41,264 bases of DNA, from contig JAHDCP010000011.1 in assembly GCA_020629775.1 (NCBI GenBank), positions 6,176-47,439 on the forward strand, written 5' to 3'. This document shows positions 18,109-28,516 of the stretch, in pieces. The position numbers were made by a program, and so were the translations under genes. A model generated the notes under the pieces. It saw nothing but the letters and a program-made list of their open reading frames with translations, was not told where the DNA came from and did not search any database. Origin of the DNA: Planktomarina sp. GTDB taxonomy: Bacteria > Pseudomonadota > Alphaproteobacteria > Rhodobacterales > Rhodobacteraceae. Positions within the stretch are counted from its first letter, which is position 1, and each line of letters starts with the position of its first letter.

Positions 18109-21100
18109 TTAGCTGCCCCCCGCCAGTAAACTTGCATTCCCACCGGCCGCTGTGGTGTCAACGCACAAGTGCCGTTCCATCAGCACATGGGCGGCATCTG
18201 GAAAGCCCGTGATCAAAGGAATGATTGGTCCATCGCGCTGTGCCAAGGCATTGGCAAAAACTGAACCCTTTGCATCATCCCCCCACCACAGAACGCCCCC
18301 CATGGCTGTTGCAGTCACGATATCCTGTTCGGTCACGGTGTCCTGTGGCGCATGGGCTTGGCCGCCCAGGGCCTGCACCGCGGCCACCTGATCTGCCTGC
18401 GCTTTTTGGCTGGGGCCAAGGCACCAAATCGGCGGGCGGGGGCGGAACGACAATTGGTTCAATTCACCGGTCGGCCCAGGCAGCGCTGTCTGTTTCTTGG
18501 TGTGTTCGGCGGGTGCTTCAAGCCGGCTAAATCGCGGAAGATAGCTTGGCCCACCGGCTTTGGGCCCTGTCCCTGACAACCCTTCGCCACCGAACGGCTG
18601 GCTGCCCACCACCGCACCGATTTGGTTGCGATTGGCATAGATATTTCCCGCCTCGATCTGTTCGGAAAACAGTTGAACGCGATCATCAATGCGGGTGTGC
18701 AGGCCAAACGTCAGGCCATAGCCCGTTGCATTGATATCGGTGATGATCTGGTCCAGATCCTGGGCTCTAAAGGTTGCGATGTGCAAAACCGGACCAAAGA
18801 CTTCTTTTTCCAGATCAGCGATGCCCGTGACCTTGATCAAACTTGGGGAAACAAACAGTCCGCTTTTGGGCGAAGGAATTTGATGGACCAAACGGCCTTC
18901 AGCGCGTGCGTTTTGCAGATATGTTTCGATCTCTGCCTTGGCTTGCGCGGATATCACAGGGCCCACATCTGTGGCCAAATCCGCAGGATCCCCAACCGAC
19001 AATTGTTCCATGGCCCCGATCAACATGGCCTGAAAGTTTTCGGCGATATCTTCTTGCACGTATAAGCACCGCAGGGCGGAACAGCGTTGTCCAGCGGATT
19101 GAAACGCCGATGCGATGATGTCGCGAATGGCTTGTTCGGGCAAGGCAGTGCTATCCACCACCATGGCATTCAACCCACCCGTTTCTGCGATCAATGGGGT
19201 GCCTGGGGAACAGTTGTTCGCCATGGCGCGTTGAATTGTTTTCGCGGTGGCGGTGGACCCGGTGAACGCGACACCCTTCACCCGTGCATCTGATGTCAGG
19301 CTGCGGCCCACAACTGCCCCGGTGCCGGGCAAAAGTTGTAAAGCCGTGGCTGGAACGCCCGCCGCCAACAACTTGGTTACACCCCATTGCGCAATGGTGG
19401 GGGTGGTTTCGGCAGGCTTGGCCAGAACTGCATTTCCTGCGGCCAAGGCGGCGCAGATTTGTCCAGTGAAAATTGCCAGCGGAAAATTCCATGGCGAAAT
19501 GCAGGTGAACACACCCCGTGCTGGCCCGTCCAGGGTTAGGCACTGAACAGCATAGTACCGCAAAAAATCCACAGCTTCGCGCAGTTCTGCCAATGCGTCA
19601 GGCAGGGTTTTGCCAGCTTCTGCGGTCAGAAGGGCGAAGGCTGTTCCAAAGTCTGCCTCATACAGATCTGCGGCTTTGTTCAAAACGCGGGCGCGTTCCG
19701 CTGCCGGTGCGTCCCAAGGGGCAGCTGCCTGAAAGGCATTTTCAATATCGTTCGCATCGGCCCAGGTGACGGTGCCAATGGTGGCCCCCGTGGTGGGATC
19801 CAAGATTACATCAGTTTGATCCGATTGCGTGGTCGCCACAGTAACGGGGGCGGCTGTTAAGGGATCAGGGCGTTGCAGCGCGTCTTTGATGCGTCCCAAA
19901 TCATCGACACTGGAAAGATCAAACCCCATTGAATTGGGGCGGGCAGGGGCAAATAAATCGGGGCCTGCTGGCACCGAAGGCGCGGAATTTTGCACTGCCA
20001 CATCAAACGGACATGCCGCCACGTCTTGGGCTGGAACGGTTTCATCGACGATTTGGTTCACGAAAGACGAGTTCGCCCCGTTTTCCAACAAGCGCCGCAC
20101 CAGATATGCCAACAAATCGCGGTGTGCGCCCACGGGCGCATAGATGCGACAGCGGGTATCGTGCTGGTCCTTAACAATGGCGTGCAGCGCTTCACCCATG
20201 CCGTGCAGACGCTGAAATTCAAAGCTGTCATGGCTGTGGTCGCGTGCCATGTGCAAGATTGCCGCCATCGTATGGGCGTTGTGCGTGGCAAACTGGGGAT
20301 AAATCCGGTCTGTTCGATCCAACAAGGTGCGCGCATTGGCAATATAGCTGACATCGGTTGCGGCTTTGTGGGTGAAAACTGGAAACCCAGGCAAACCTTG
20401 CACCTGAGCATGCTTGATTTCGGTGTCCCAATATGCCCCTTTCACCAAACGCACCATGATCTTGCGGTCATGTTTTTGCGCCATGGCATAAAGGGCATCG
20501 ATCACATGGGGCGCGCGGCGGCCATACGCTTGCACGACGATCCCAAAACCGGCCCAACCCGCCAGTTCAGGATCAGACATCACAGCATCAATCACGTGAA
20601 GCGACAAATCCAAACGGTCCATTTCTTCGGCGTCGATATTCAACCCCATGCCTGCGCGCGCGGCCTGTCGGGTTAAGGCGCGCACCACGGGCACCAATTC
20701 TTCCATGACCCGTTCCGCTTTTGCCACTTCATACCTTGGGTGCAGCGCTGACAATTTTACCGATATCCCTGGATTGGCGGCGATATCTTGTGCGCCGCAG
20801 GCCTTTGCAATGGCGGCAATGGCATCCCCATAAGACTGGGCATACCGATCTGCATCCGCTTGGGTCATGGCCGCTTCACCAAGCATGTCATAGGAATATG
20901 TATAACCATGGTCTTGCAAAGAGGCCGCTTGCTTCATGGCTTTGTCGATGTCTTCGCCCAAGACAAACTGCTTGCCCATTTGCTGAATGGCTTTGGTGAC
21001 AGCCGCCCGAATAACAGGTTCGCCCAGACGTTTGATCATGGACCGCAGGCGATCGGCAACGCCGGATGGCGCGTCTTCCAAAACCTTGCCGGTCAACATC

Positions 21101-21462
21101 AACCCCCAAGTCGATGCATTCACCAACGGCGACGTCGATTGGCCCAAGTGTTCTGACCAATTTGAAGGGGCGATCTTGTCTTCGATCAAATCATCGATGG
21201 TGGCAGCATCCGGCACGCGCAACAAAGCTTCCGCCAAGCACATCAACGCCACGCCTTCTTCTGTGGACAGCCCGTATTCTGCCAAGAAGTGTTCCATCAA
21301 AGACGGATCGGAATTGTCCCGCAATTCTGTCACCAGTTTTGCGCCAGCGGCGGCAATGCCCGCCCGCACATCTGATGGCAATTGGGCAGTTAGGATCAAG
21401 GCACCCAGATCATCTGCTTCTGTTGATTTCAAAGCGGGCAGGATGGCAGGAAGATAATTCAT
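18109..21462 (-). CDS. putA: Bifunctional proline dehydrogenase / L-glutamate-gamma-semialdehyde dehydrogenase
   Basis: 1117 aa; PRODH region (RLVKGAYWDTEIKHAQ) and ALDH region (CISPWNFPLAIFTGQ, SAGQRCSALRCLYVQ, EVFGPVLHI). The start overlaps the upstream OCD stop by one nt. Confidence 0.93.
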   Translation of the reverse strand: MNYLPAILPALKSTEADDLGALILTAQLPSDVRAGIAAAGAKLVTELRDNSDPSLMEHFLAEYGLSTEEGVALMCLAEALLRVPDAATIDDLIEDKIAPSNWSEHLGQSTSPLVNASTWGLMLTGKVLEDAPSGVADRLRSMIKRLGEPVIRAAVTKAIQQMGKQFVLGEDIDKAMKQAASLQDHGYTYSYDMLGEAAMTQADADRYAQSYGDAIAAIAKACGAQDIAANPGISVKLSALHPRYEVAKAERVMEELVPVVRALTRQAARAGMGLNIDAEEMDRLDLSLHVIDAVMSDPELAGWAGFGIVVQAYGRRAPHVIDALYAMAQKHDRKIMVRLVKGAYWDTEIKHAQVQGLPGFPVFTHKAATDVSYIANARTLLDRTDRIYPQFATHNAHTMAAILHMARDHSHDSFEFQRLHGMGEALHAIVKDQHDTRCRIYAPVGAHRDLLAYLVRRLLENGANSSFVNQIVDETVPAQDVAACPFDVAVQNSAPSVPAGPDLFAPARPNSMGFDLSSVDDLGRIKDALQRPDPLTAAPVTVATTQSDQTDVILDPTTGATIGTVTWADANDIENAFQAAAPWDAPAAERARVLNKAADLYEADFGTAFALLTAEAGKTLPDALAELREAVDFLRYYAVQCLTLDGPARGVFTCISPWNFPLAIFTGQICAALAAGNAVLAKPAETTPTIAQWGVTKLLAAGVPATALQLLPGTGAVVGRSLTSDARVKGVAFTGSTATAKTIQRAMANNCSPGTPLIAETGGLNAMVVDSTALPEQAIRDIIASAFQSAGQRCSALRCLYVQEDIAENFQAMLIGAMEQLSVGDPADLATDVGPVISAQAKAEIETYLQNARAEGRLVHQIPSPKSGLFVSPSLIKVTGIADLEKEVFGPVLHIATFRAQDLDQIITDINATGYGLTFGLHTRIDDRVQLFSEQIEAGNIYANRNQIGAVVGSQPFGGEGLSGTGPKAGGPSYLPRFSRLEAPAEHTKKQTALPGPTGELNQLSFRPRPPIWCLGPSQKAQADQVAAVQALGGQAHAPQDTVTEQDIVTATAMGGVLWWGDDAKGSVFANALAQRDGPIIPLITGFPDAAHVLMERHLCVDTTAAGGNASLLAGGS

Positions 21463-22517
21463 CAGTGGGTTTCCTTGGCGCGTTGGACCATACCGAACAG
21501 ATCCCTTGGGTCATCGGGGTCAGCAATCATGTCCAGGTCCTGGGCGATATTGTGTTCGGCCAACATGCGATGGACATATCGCAATGCGGAGAAATCTTCT
21601 GTCGCAAATCCCACGGAATCAAACAGCGTGATTTGGCGTGCGTCTGTGCGCCCTTGCGCATCACCCGTGATCACTTTCCACAATTCTGTGACTGGATGGT
21701 CTGGGTCCAGTTGCTGAATTTCCCCTTCGATGCGCGTCTGGGGCGGGTATTCCACAAAGATATCAGAACGCAGCAAAATGTCTTTGTGCAGTTCCGTCTT
21801 GCCCGGGCAGTCACCGCCAATGGCGTTGATGTGCTGCCCTGCGCCCACCATATTGTCGGTCAGGATCGTTGCGTATTGCTTATCTGCGGTGCAGGTGGTG
21901 ATGATCTGCGCCCCACTGACGGCCGCTTGGGCACTGTCACAAGCCATGACGTTCAAACCGGTTTCACTAAGATTTTTGACGGCCTTTTGCGTGGCAGCTG
22001 GATCGATGTCGTAAAGCTGTACCGTATCAATGCCCAAGACCTTTTGGAACGCCAAGGATTGGAATTCACACTGCGCGCCGTTTCCGATCAGCGCCATGGT
22101 CTTTGCGCCCTTAGGGGCCAAATATTTGGCGGCCACCACGGACGTTGCGGCCGTGCGCAAAGCGGTCAGGACCGTCATTTCCGACAGCATAATGGGATAG
22201 CCTGTGTCGACACGGGCCAACAATCCAAACGCCGTAACAGTTTGGTACCCCCTCGCCATGTTGGCTGGGTGGCCGTTTACGTATTTGAACCCATAAGTCA
22301 CACCGTCAGAGGTGGGCATCAGCTCAATAACCCCATCTTCAGAATGGCTGGGCACCCGTGGGGTTTTGTCGAATTCGGGCCAGCGTTTGAAATCTTCTTC
22401 AATGACATCTGCAATGCCCGCAATCATTTCGGCAATGCCGATGCGGTTGACCAGTTTCATCATGTTGTCGACGCTTACGAAAGGCACCATGGCAAGGGGG
22501 GAAGGTTTCAAACTCAT
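21462..22517 (-). CDS. Ornithine cyclodeaminase family protein
   Basis: VDNMMKLVNRIGIAEMI, GYPIMLSEMTVLTALRTAATSVVAAKYLAPKGAKTMALIGNGAQCEFQ. ATG at 22517 with AAAGGACA upstream. Confidence 0.9.
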   Translation of the reverse strand: MSLKPSPLAMVPFVSVDNMMKLVNRIGIAEMIAGIADVIEEDFKRWPEFDKTPRVPSHSEDGVIELMPTSDGVTYGFKYVNGHPANMARGYQTVTAFGLLARVDTGYPIMLSEMTVLTALRTAATSVVAAKYLAPKGAKTMALIGNGAQCEFQSLAFQKVLGIDTVQLYDIDPAATQKAVKNLSETGLNVMACDSAQAAVSGAQIITTCTADKQYATILTDNMVGAGQHINAIGGDCPGKTELHKDILLRSDIFVEYPPQTRIEGEIQQLDPDHPVTELWKVITGDAQGRTDARQITLFDSVGFATEDFSALRYVHRMLAEHNIAQDLDMIADPDDPRDLFGMVQRAKETH

Positions 22518-22528
22518 GGGGTGTCCTT

Positions 22529-23473
22529 TCAAAAGCTGCGGTTCGGTTTGTCCAAGACTTTGCGCCCCATCAAAGACGCGGTCAGGTCCACCAGAAGACG
22601 GGCGGTTTTGCCCCGGTCGTCCAAAAACGGATTAAGTTCCACCAAGTCCAAAGACGTGACCAAGCCGCTGTCATGCAGCAATTCCATGATCAAATGCGCC
22701 TCTCGGAAAGTTGCGCCGCCTGGCACCGTTGTCCCCACAGCGCAGGCGATTTCAGGATCCAAGAAATCAACGTCAAAACTTACGTGCAACCGCCCATTGG
22801 CCGCAGCAACTTTCGCCAAAAATTTGGTCAGTGGCCCTTTGATGCCATTTTCATCAATGGCGCGCATGTCGTGGGTTTCAATCGGTGATTGCGCCAAGAT
22901 AGTGCGTTCTGCATCATCAACAGATCGCAGGCCCATCATGCAGATATTTGCGGGGTCAACCGGTGCAGGCAAAGGTGGGAAATACCCGTCGAACCCGTCC
23001 ATCCCGGTCATATAAGCCACGGGGGTGCCATGCAGGTTACCGCTTTGGGTTGTGTTCAACACATGCAGGTCAGGGTGCGCGTCCAGCCACAAAACAAACA
23101 AGGGCTGCCCCAGGCTTTTTGCGTGCTTTGCAAGGGCCGGTATCGTGCCTGCGGCAATGGAGTGATCCCCGCCCATGGTGATGGGGATTGCACCTTGATG
23201 TGCAGCCTTTGCCGTGGCGTCAGCGATGGCGCTGGTCCAATTGCGCACAGTGGCAAGGTTTTCGATCGCTGCATTTTCGTGGGGCAAATCTTGTGTCATG
23301 TCGACGGATAAGTTCCCGCGATCTTCCACGTTAAAGCCCAAAGATTCCAGGGCTTGTGCAAGACCCGCGGTGCGCAGCGCATCGGGGCCCATAACGGTGC
23401 CATTCTGCCGCGTTCCCGCTTGGGACGGCGCGCCAATAAGAACGCAAGACATATGATGTGAAGTGTTTTCCAT
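22529..23473 (-). CDS. rocF: Arginase
   Basis: MGGDHSIAAGT, LWLDAHPDLHV and SFDVDFLDPEIACAVGTTVPGG (Mn-binding arginase motifs). Confidence 0.92.
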   Translation of the reverse strand: MENTSHHMSCVLIGAPSQAGTRQNGTVMGPDALRTAGLAQALESLGFNVEDRGNLSVDMTQDLPHENAAIENLATVRNWTSAIADATAKAAHQGAIPITMGGDHSIAAGTIPALAKHAKSLGQPLFVLWLDAHPDLHVLNTTQSGNLHGTPVAYMTGMDGFDGYFPPLPAPVDPANICMMGLRSVDDAERTILAQSPIETHDMRAIDENGIKGPLTKFLAKVAAANGRLHVSFDVDFLDPEIACAVGTTVPGGATFREAHLIMELLHDSGLVTSLDLVELNPFLDDRGKTARLLVDLTASLMGRKVLDKPNRSF

Positions 23474-23522
23474 TCTTAAGTCGTAGGCGAGTGGTGGTTA
23501 AAAAAGCAGTTACCAGATGGCA

Positions 23523-23542
23523 CAAAATGACATATGATTTTG
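23523..23542. promoter_or_regulatory. Inverted repeat CAAAAT-gacatatg-ATTTTG, candidate Lrp/AsnC operator
   Basis: Read directly in cacaaaatgacatatgattttgaca, between divergent arginase and Lrp genes. Confidence 0.45.
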
Positions 23543-23575
23543 ACAAATTGTAAAGTCAGAAGGCAAAATGATTCC

Positions 23576-24004
23576 ATGCGGTTGATTGATGAAACGGACC
23601 GGGCCCTTTTGCGTTTGTTGCGCCATGACGGGCGGGCTTCTGTCACGGCTTTGGCTGCGGACCTCAAGCTTTCTCGGGTGACTGTTAAAGCCCGGATTGA
23701 AGCCTTGCAAAAGGATGGCATCATTCGGCGTTTTACTGTGGACCTTGCCGAAACCACCGAAGAAGACATGGTTCACGCAATTTCCATGCTGGAATTGCAA
23801 TTGGCAAAGGCGGCCAAGGTGCATCGGGAACTTTCGCGAATGCCGGAGTTTACCGCTTTGCACACCACCAACGGTAAATGGGCGGTGGTGGCCCAATCCG
23901 AAACCCGAAACTTGGCGCAGTTTGATCAGCTTTTGTACCGAATTGGACGGGTTGATGGGGTCTTAAACGTGGAAACCTGTTTGTTGCTGTCCCGATTGAT
24001 TTGA
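23576..24004 (+). CDS. Lrp/AsnC-family transcriptional regulator
   Basis: MRLIDETDRALLRLLRHDGRASVTALAADLKLSRVTVKARIEALQKDGIIRRFTV. Confidence 0.9.
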   Translation: MRLIDETDRALLRLLRHDGRASVTALAADLKLSRVTVKARIEALQKDGIIRRFTVDLAETTEEDMVHAISMLELQLAKAAKVHRELSRMPEFTALHTTNGKWAVVAQSETRNLAQFDQLLYRIGRVDGVLNVETCLLLSRLI

Positions 24005-24043
24005 CAGTATTGTTTCGCGGTCCAGTGACGCTACCTCCATCAC

Positions 24044-25375
24044 ATGAATGATCGCACACCCCCCACAGAAAGCCGTGCTGTTAAGGTGCCGTCCGGGCGA
24101 CTAAACCGCCTGGCACGGTTGGGAACAGTGACCACGGGGATCGCGGGGCGGGGCCTTGCGCATGCGGCTTTGGATCTGGGCCGGGGCCGCCAACCCAAAC
24201 TGCGGGATGCCGTGCTGACCCCAGGCAATATCAAGCGCCTGACCGAGGAGTTGGCCCATATGCGTGGGGCCGCGATGAAAATGGGACAGCTTTTGTCCAT
24301 GGATGCGGGCGAACTTTTGCCGCCCGAACTGACTGGCATTTTGGCACGTCTTCGCGATAACGCGCATTTCATGCCGCCCAAGCAACTTAAACAGGTTTTG
24401 ATCACGTCTTGGGGCGCAGATTGGGCCAAGGACTTTGCCCAATTTGACCCAAGGCCGATGGCCGCCGCCAGCATTGGCCAAGTGCACCGTGCCACCCTGA
24501 AGGACGGGCGCGACTTGGCCATCAAAATCCAATACCCCGGGGTGTCGGACAGCATCGACAGTGACATCGCCAACGTCGGGGCTTTGATCCGGTGGTCTGG
24601 ATTGTTGCCCAAGGGATTTGATCTTGCCCCCTTGTTGGCAGACGCCAAGGCACAGTTGCATGATGAAACAGATTATCATCAGGAGGCGGATCATATCCGC
24701 GCGTTTCAAGCCAAGTTGTTCAATGACCCTGCGTTTTGCCTGCCCACCGTGATTTCCCAATGGTCTTCAAAGAACATTCTGGCCATGACCTTTTTGCCAG
24801 GTCGGCCTTTGGAAGACATGGTTGATTTGTCCCAAGACATCCGCAACCAGATCGTTCACGATCTGATCGATCTTTTGCTGCGCGAAGTGTTTGTTTTTGG
24901 CCTCGTGCAAAGCGATCCGAATTTTGCCAACTATCGATTTGATCAGGCCAGTGGGAAAATCATACTGCTGGATTTCGGGGCGACACGTACCGTTGCACCC
25001 GATTTAGCCAAACAATACCGCACTCTTTTGAAAGCTGGTTTAGATCAGGATTGGCCCTGCCTTGAACAAAGCGCCACACAAATTGGATTTATGACCGGCA
25101 CGGAACACCCTGAACACCGCGCCATGATTTTGCACATGATGCAAAGCGTGTTCACCGCATTGGCCGATCCGCGCGCATTTGATTTTGGGGATCAGCGGTT
25201 TTCACAATCTTTGCAAAGCCAGGGCACAGCCCTTGCCAAAAGCGGATACGTCCCACCGCCGGTGCAGATGGATGTGTTGTATCTTCAGCGAAAATTCGGC
25301 GGGATGTTCTTGCTGGCCAACCGACTGCAGGCCAAAGTGCCCGTGGCGGACATATTGCGCAAATACATTGCATGA
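24044..25375 (+). CDS. ABC1/UbiB/AarF-family atypical kinase
   Basis: KMGQLLSMD, AAASIGQVHRATLKDGRDLAIKIQYPGV, DPNFANYRFDQASGKIILLDFGATR. Confidence 0.9.
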   Translation: MNDRTPPTESRAVKVPSGRLNRLARLGTVTTGIAGRGLAHAALDLGRGRQPKLRDAVLTPGNIKRLTEELAHMRGAAMKMGQLLSMDAGELLPPELTGILARLRDNAHFMPPKQLKQVLITSWGADWAKDFAQFDPRPMAAASIGQVHRATLKDGRDLAIKIQYPGVSDSIDSDIANVGALIRWSGLLPKGFDLAPLLADAKAQLHDETDYHQEADHIRAFQAKLFNDPAFCLPTVISQWSSKNILAMTFLPGRPLEDMVDLSQDIRNQIVHDLIDLLLREVFVFGLVQSDPNFANYRFDQASGKIILLDFGATRTVAPDLAKQYRTLLKAGLDQDWPCLEQSATQIGFMTGTEHPEHRAMILHMMQSVFTALADPRAFDFGDQRFSQSLQSQGTALAKSGYVPPPVQMDVLYLQRKFGGMFLLANRLQAKVPVADILRKYIA

Positions 25376-25457
25376 CTTGGGGAATGTGTTGGGGGCAACC
25401 AGTCGACATTTGCTGATTTACAGCTACCTTTGAAATGACGCCGCAGCGCCACCGCCC

Positions 25458-26147
25458 GTGGTGGCCCCAACGACGGATCCGATCAAACCCATGCTTCTTG
25501 AATTCAAATCTGTCACCAAATCGTTTCAGGACCAAAGCGGCGAAATACCCGTGTTGCGCGGTGTCAGCTTTGCCTTGGACGCAGGGGAAACACTGGCTTT
25601 GACCGGTGAATCCGGCAGTGGCAAAAGCACTTTGCTGCATATTGCCGGCGGGTTGGACACGGCCGACAGCGGCAGTGTTTTGTTGGAAGGTCGTAAGATC
25701 AACGGATTGCCCGACCGCGCCCTGGCACAGGTGCGCCGCCACCAGATTTCTTTGGTTTTTCAACAGTTCAACCTTGTTCCTTCCTTGACCGTTGGCGCGA
25801 ATATCCGCTTCCAAGCGGCGCTGGCGGGGGTGTTGGACCCGGCGTTTGTGGATCACTTGGTGGGTGCCCTTGGATTGCAAGATCACTTGGACAAATACCC
25901 TGAAGTCTTGTCCGGGGGGCAACAGCAACGCGTGGCCATCGCCCGGGCCTTGGCCGCAAAACCAAAGCTTTTGTTGGCCGATGAACCCACGGGGAATTTG
26001 GATGAAGAGACAGCCGCCATCGTTTTGGCGCAAATGCTGGCTTTGGTGGAAGATACAGGTGCCGCGTGCATGATGGTCACCCATTCGCCCAAGATCGCGG
26101 GGCAATTGGGTCGCAGCTTGCATTTGAAGGCGGGTCTTTTGGTATGA
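25458..26147 (+). CDS. ABC transporter ATP-binding protein (LolD/MacB-type)
   Basis: Walker A GESGSGKST, signature LSGGQQQRVAIARAL, LLADEPTGNLDEE. The ATG at 25491 is an alternative start. Confidence 0.9.
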   Translation: MVAPTTDPIKPMLLEFKSVTKSFQDQSGEIPVLRGVSFALDAGETLALTGESGSGKSTLLHIAGGLDTADSGSVLLEGRKINGLPDRALAQVRRHQISLVFQQFNLVPSLTVGANIRFQAALAGVLDPAFVDHLVGALGLQDHLDKYPEVLSGGQQQRVAIARALAAKPKLLLADEPTGNLDEETAAIVLAQMLALVEDTGAACMMVTHSPKIAGQLGRSLHLKAGLLV

Positions 26148-28516
26148 TGGCACCCGCGCTTTGGGCCCTGATGTCGCATTGGTGGCGCAACCCAATCCAA
26201 TTTTTCGCCGTGATCGGTGGCCTGGCCTTGGCAACAGCACTTTGGTGCGGCGTCCAAGCGATCAATGCGGAAGCGCGTGCCAGTTATGATGCCGCTGCAG
26301 GGGTGCTTGGTGAAGGGCAATATGACCAACTGGTGCCGCGCACGGGCGATACGATTTCAGTCGAAGACTACATCGCGCTGCGCAGGGCAGGTTGGTTGGT
26401 CACGCCCGTGGTCGAACACAGGTTTGGGGCCGTCCGGTTGTTGGGCATTGATCCCCTGACTGCACCTGCGGGGTTTGCTGGGCTGTCAGCATTCCAAGAT
26501 CAGTCAAACTCATTTCAAAGACACAGCGTTTTCGCCAATGCCAAAACGGCAGAAACCCTTTCAGACGAACTGGATATTGTGGTTCAATTAGACGTGGCCG
26601 ATGGCTTGGCCATCGCAGATATTTCTGTGGTGCAAAGCTTTGCGAAGGCAAAGGGTCTGTCGCGGTTGATTATCTTGCCCAACCAACCGATGACTCAGCC
26701 GCTGCTGGAGGAAATTGCGCCGGGGTTGAAACGTCTTGCGGCCAATCAGACAGCGGATGTTGAACAACTGACAGACAGCTTTCACCTCAGCTTAACCGCC
26801 TTTGGAATGCTGAGTTTTGTGGTGGGTCTGTTTATTGTTCACAGTGCCATTGGTCTCGCGTTTGAACAGCGCCGGGGTTTGGTCCGAACCATGCGATCTT
26901 TGGGTGTGCCGATGCGCAGGCTGTTGGTGCTAGTGGCGGTTGAAATGGGTGTGATTGCGCTGATTGGTGGCACCCTGGGGGTTCTGTTGGGGTATCTGAT
27001 CGCGGCCACTTTGCTGCCCGATGTCGCAGGCACCTTGCAAGGATTGTATGGTGCGCAAGTTTCTGGCGTGTTGGAATTTCGTGCCAGTTGGGCGGCTTCC
27101 GGCATCGCTTTGGCCTTGGCTGGCACGGCCTTTGCAGTATCAGGCCGATTATTGCAAATTGCGCAGATGCCCTTGCTGGCCAGTGGCAAATCACGGGCAT
27201 GGGTTATGGCGCGGGGCCAAAGGTCGAAGATTCAAGGGTTTTTGGCAGTTGCACTTTTGATCAGCGCGGCGATCTTGGCGGGGATCACCAATACCTTGTT
27301 TTTGGGGTTTGGATTGTTGGCCTGTTTGTTGGTGGGGGCGGCTTTGGCGTTTCCGTTGTTGGTGTCCAAAGCCACGCAGGTCTTTGAAAGAAGATCGAAA
27401 AATGCAACCGTGGCGTGGTTTTGGGCGGACACGCGACAACAAATTCCGGGGCTCAGCCTGGCGTTAATGGCTTTGTTGCTGGCGGTCAGCGCAAACATCG
27501 GTGTGGCCACCATGGTCTCCAGTTTCCGGCTGACTTTTGTTGGGTTTTTGGACCAACGCTTGGCACCTGAATTATACCTGCAAGTTGATACCAAAGACGA
27601 AAGCGCCGCGTTGGACAAGTATCTGACGGACCGGGGTTTTGAGAGTCTGCCATTGCCCCGCGCAGATATTGATGTGCAGGGCGAACCAGCCCGGCTTTTG
27701 GGGGTGCGTGTCGGGCCAACCTATCGCCAGAACTGGGTGTTTTTGGATCAAATTCCAGATCCTTGGACAGACGTGAAGATGGGCAAGGGGCTTATCGTCA
27801 ATGAACAGTTGGCGCGCCGCCAAGGGCTTTGGGTGGGGCATTCGGTGACGTTGCGCCAGGATCTGGCGCTTCCGATCGTGGCTGTGGTGGGGGACTATGG
27901 TAATCCGTCTTCGCAAGCGATCGTCAGCGAAAGTCTGTTTGCTGACCTTCACCCGCAGACACCGCCGCTTCAGTTTGGGGTGCGCACAAATGATCCACAA
28001 TCGCTGCGCACAGCGTTGGTTCAGGATCTGGGCCTTGCCCATAACGCCATGATTAACCAGGCCCAAATCAAGTCCGCGTCGCTCGAAATTTTTGAACGCA
28101 CATTTATGGTCACTGCGGCGTTGAATGTTTTGACGTTGGGTGTTGCTGGTTTCGCAATTTTAATGAGCCTTCTTACGCTGGCGGACATAAGGGTGCCGCA
28201 GCTTGCGCCTGTTTGGGCAATGGGGATGACCCGCCGCCGTTTGGCCCTGCTGGAACTGGCGCGGGCCGTGTCGTTGGCGGCGTTGGTTTTTGCAGCAGCC
28301 TTGCCCGTTGGCCTGGCCTTGGCTTGGGTTTTGTTAACCGTCGTCAACGTTGCCGCATTCGGGTGGCAATTGCCGATGTTTTTGTTCCCAGCCGAATATG
28401 CCGGATTGGCGGCATATACTTTGATTGCCGCGGTTTTGGCCGCACTTTGGCCCGTGGGGCGTTTGCTAAACACGCCGCCCGCGGCATTGCTGCAGGTGTT
28501 TTCCAATGAACGTTAG
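26144..28516 (+). CDS. ABC transporter permease with FtsX-like domains
   Basis: Multiple hydrophobic TM segments and two FtsX-like halves (FEQRRGLVRTMRSLGVPMRRLLVLVAVEMGVIAL; LADIRVPQLAPVWAMGMTRRRLALLELARAV). ATGA overlap with the ATPase gene. Confidence 0.85.
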   Translation: MMAPALWALMSHWWRNPIQFFAVIGGLALATALWCGVQAINAEARASYDAAAGVLGEGQYDQLVPRTGDTISVEDYIALRRAGWLVTPVVEHRFGAVRLLGIDPLTAPAGFAGLSAFQDQSNSFQRHSVFANAKTAETLSDELDIVVQLDVADGLAIADISVVQSFAKAKGLSRLIILPNQPMTQPLLEEIAPGLKRLAANQTADVEQLTDSFHLSLTAFGMLSFVVGLFIVHSAIGLAFEQRRGLVRTMRSLGVPMRRLLVLVAVEMGVIALIGGTLGVLLGYLIAATLLPDVAGTLQGLYGAQVSGVLEFRASWAASGIALALAGTAFAVSGRLLQIAQMPLLASGKSRAWVMARGQRSKIQGFLAVALLISAAILAGITNTLFLGFGLLACLLVGAALAFPLLVSKATQVFERRSKNATVAWFWADTRQQIPGLSLALMALLLAVSANIGVATMVSSFRLTFVGFLDQRLAPELYLQVDTKDESAALDKYLTDRGFESLPLPRADIDVQGEPARLLGVRVGPTYRQNWVFLDQIPDPWTDVKMGKGLIVNEQLARRQGLWVGHSVTLRQDLALPIVAVVGDYGNPSSQAIVSESLFADLHPQTPPLQFGVRTNDPQSLRTALVQDLGLAHNAMINQAQIKSASLEIFERTFMVTAALNVLTLGVAGFAILMSLLTLADIRVPQLAPVWAMGMTRRRLALLELARAVSLAALVFAAALPVGLALAWVLLTVVNVAAFGWQLPMFLFPAEYAGLAAYTLIAAVLAALWPVGRLLNTPPAALLQVFSNER

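Noticed and set aside
21066-23015. 649-aa plus-strand ORF opposite putA/ornithine cyclodeaminase/arginase
   Set aside because: Shadow ORF antisense to three clearly recognised enzymes; no recognisable domain.
25152-26240. 362-aa minus-strand ORF opposite the UbiB/ABC ATPase genes
   Set aside because: Antisense to strongly supported ATPase and kinase motifs; no domain signature.
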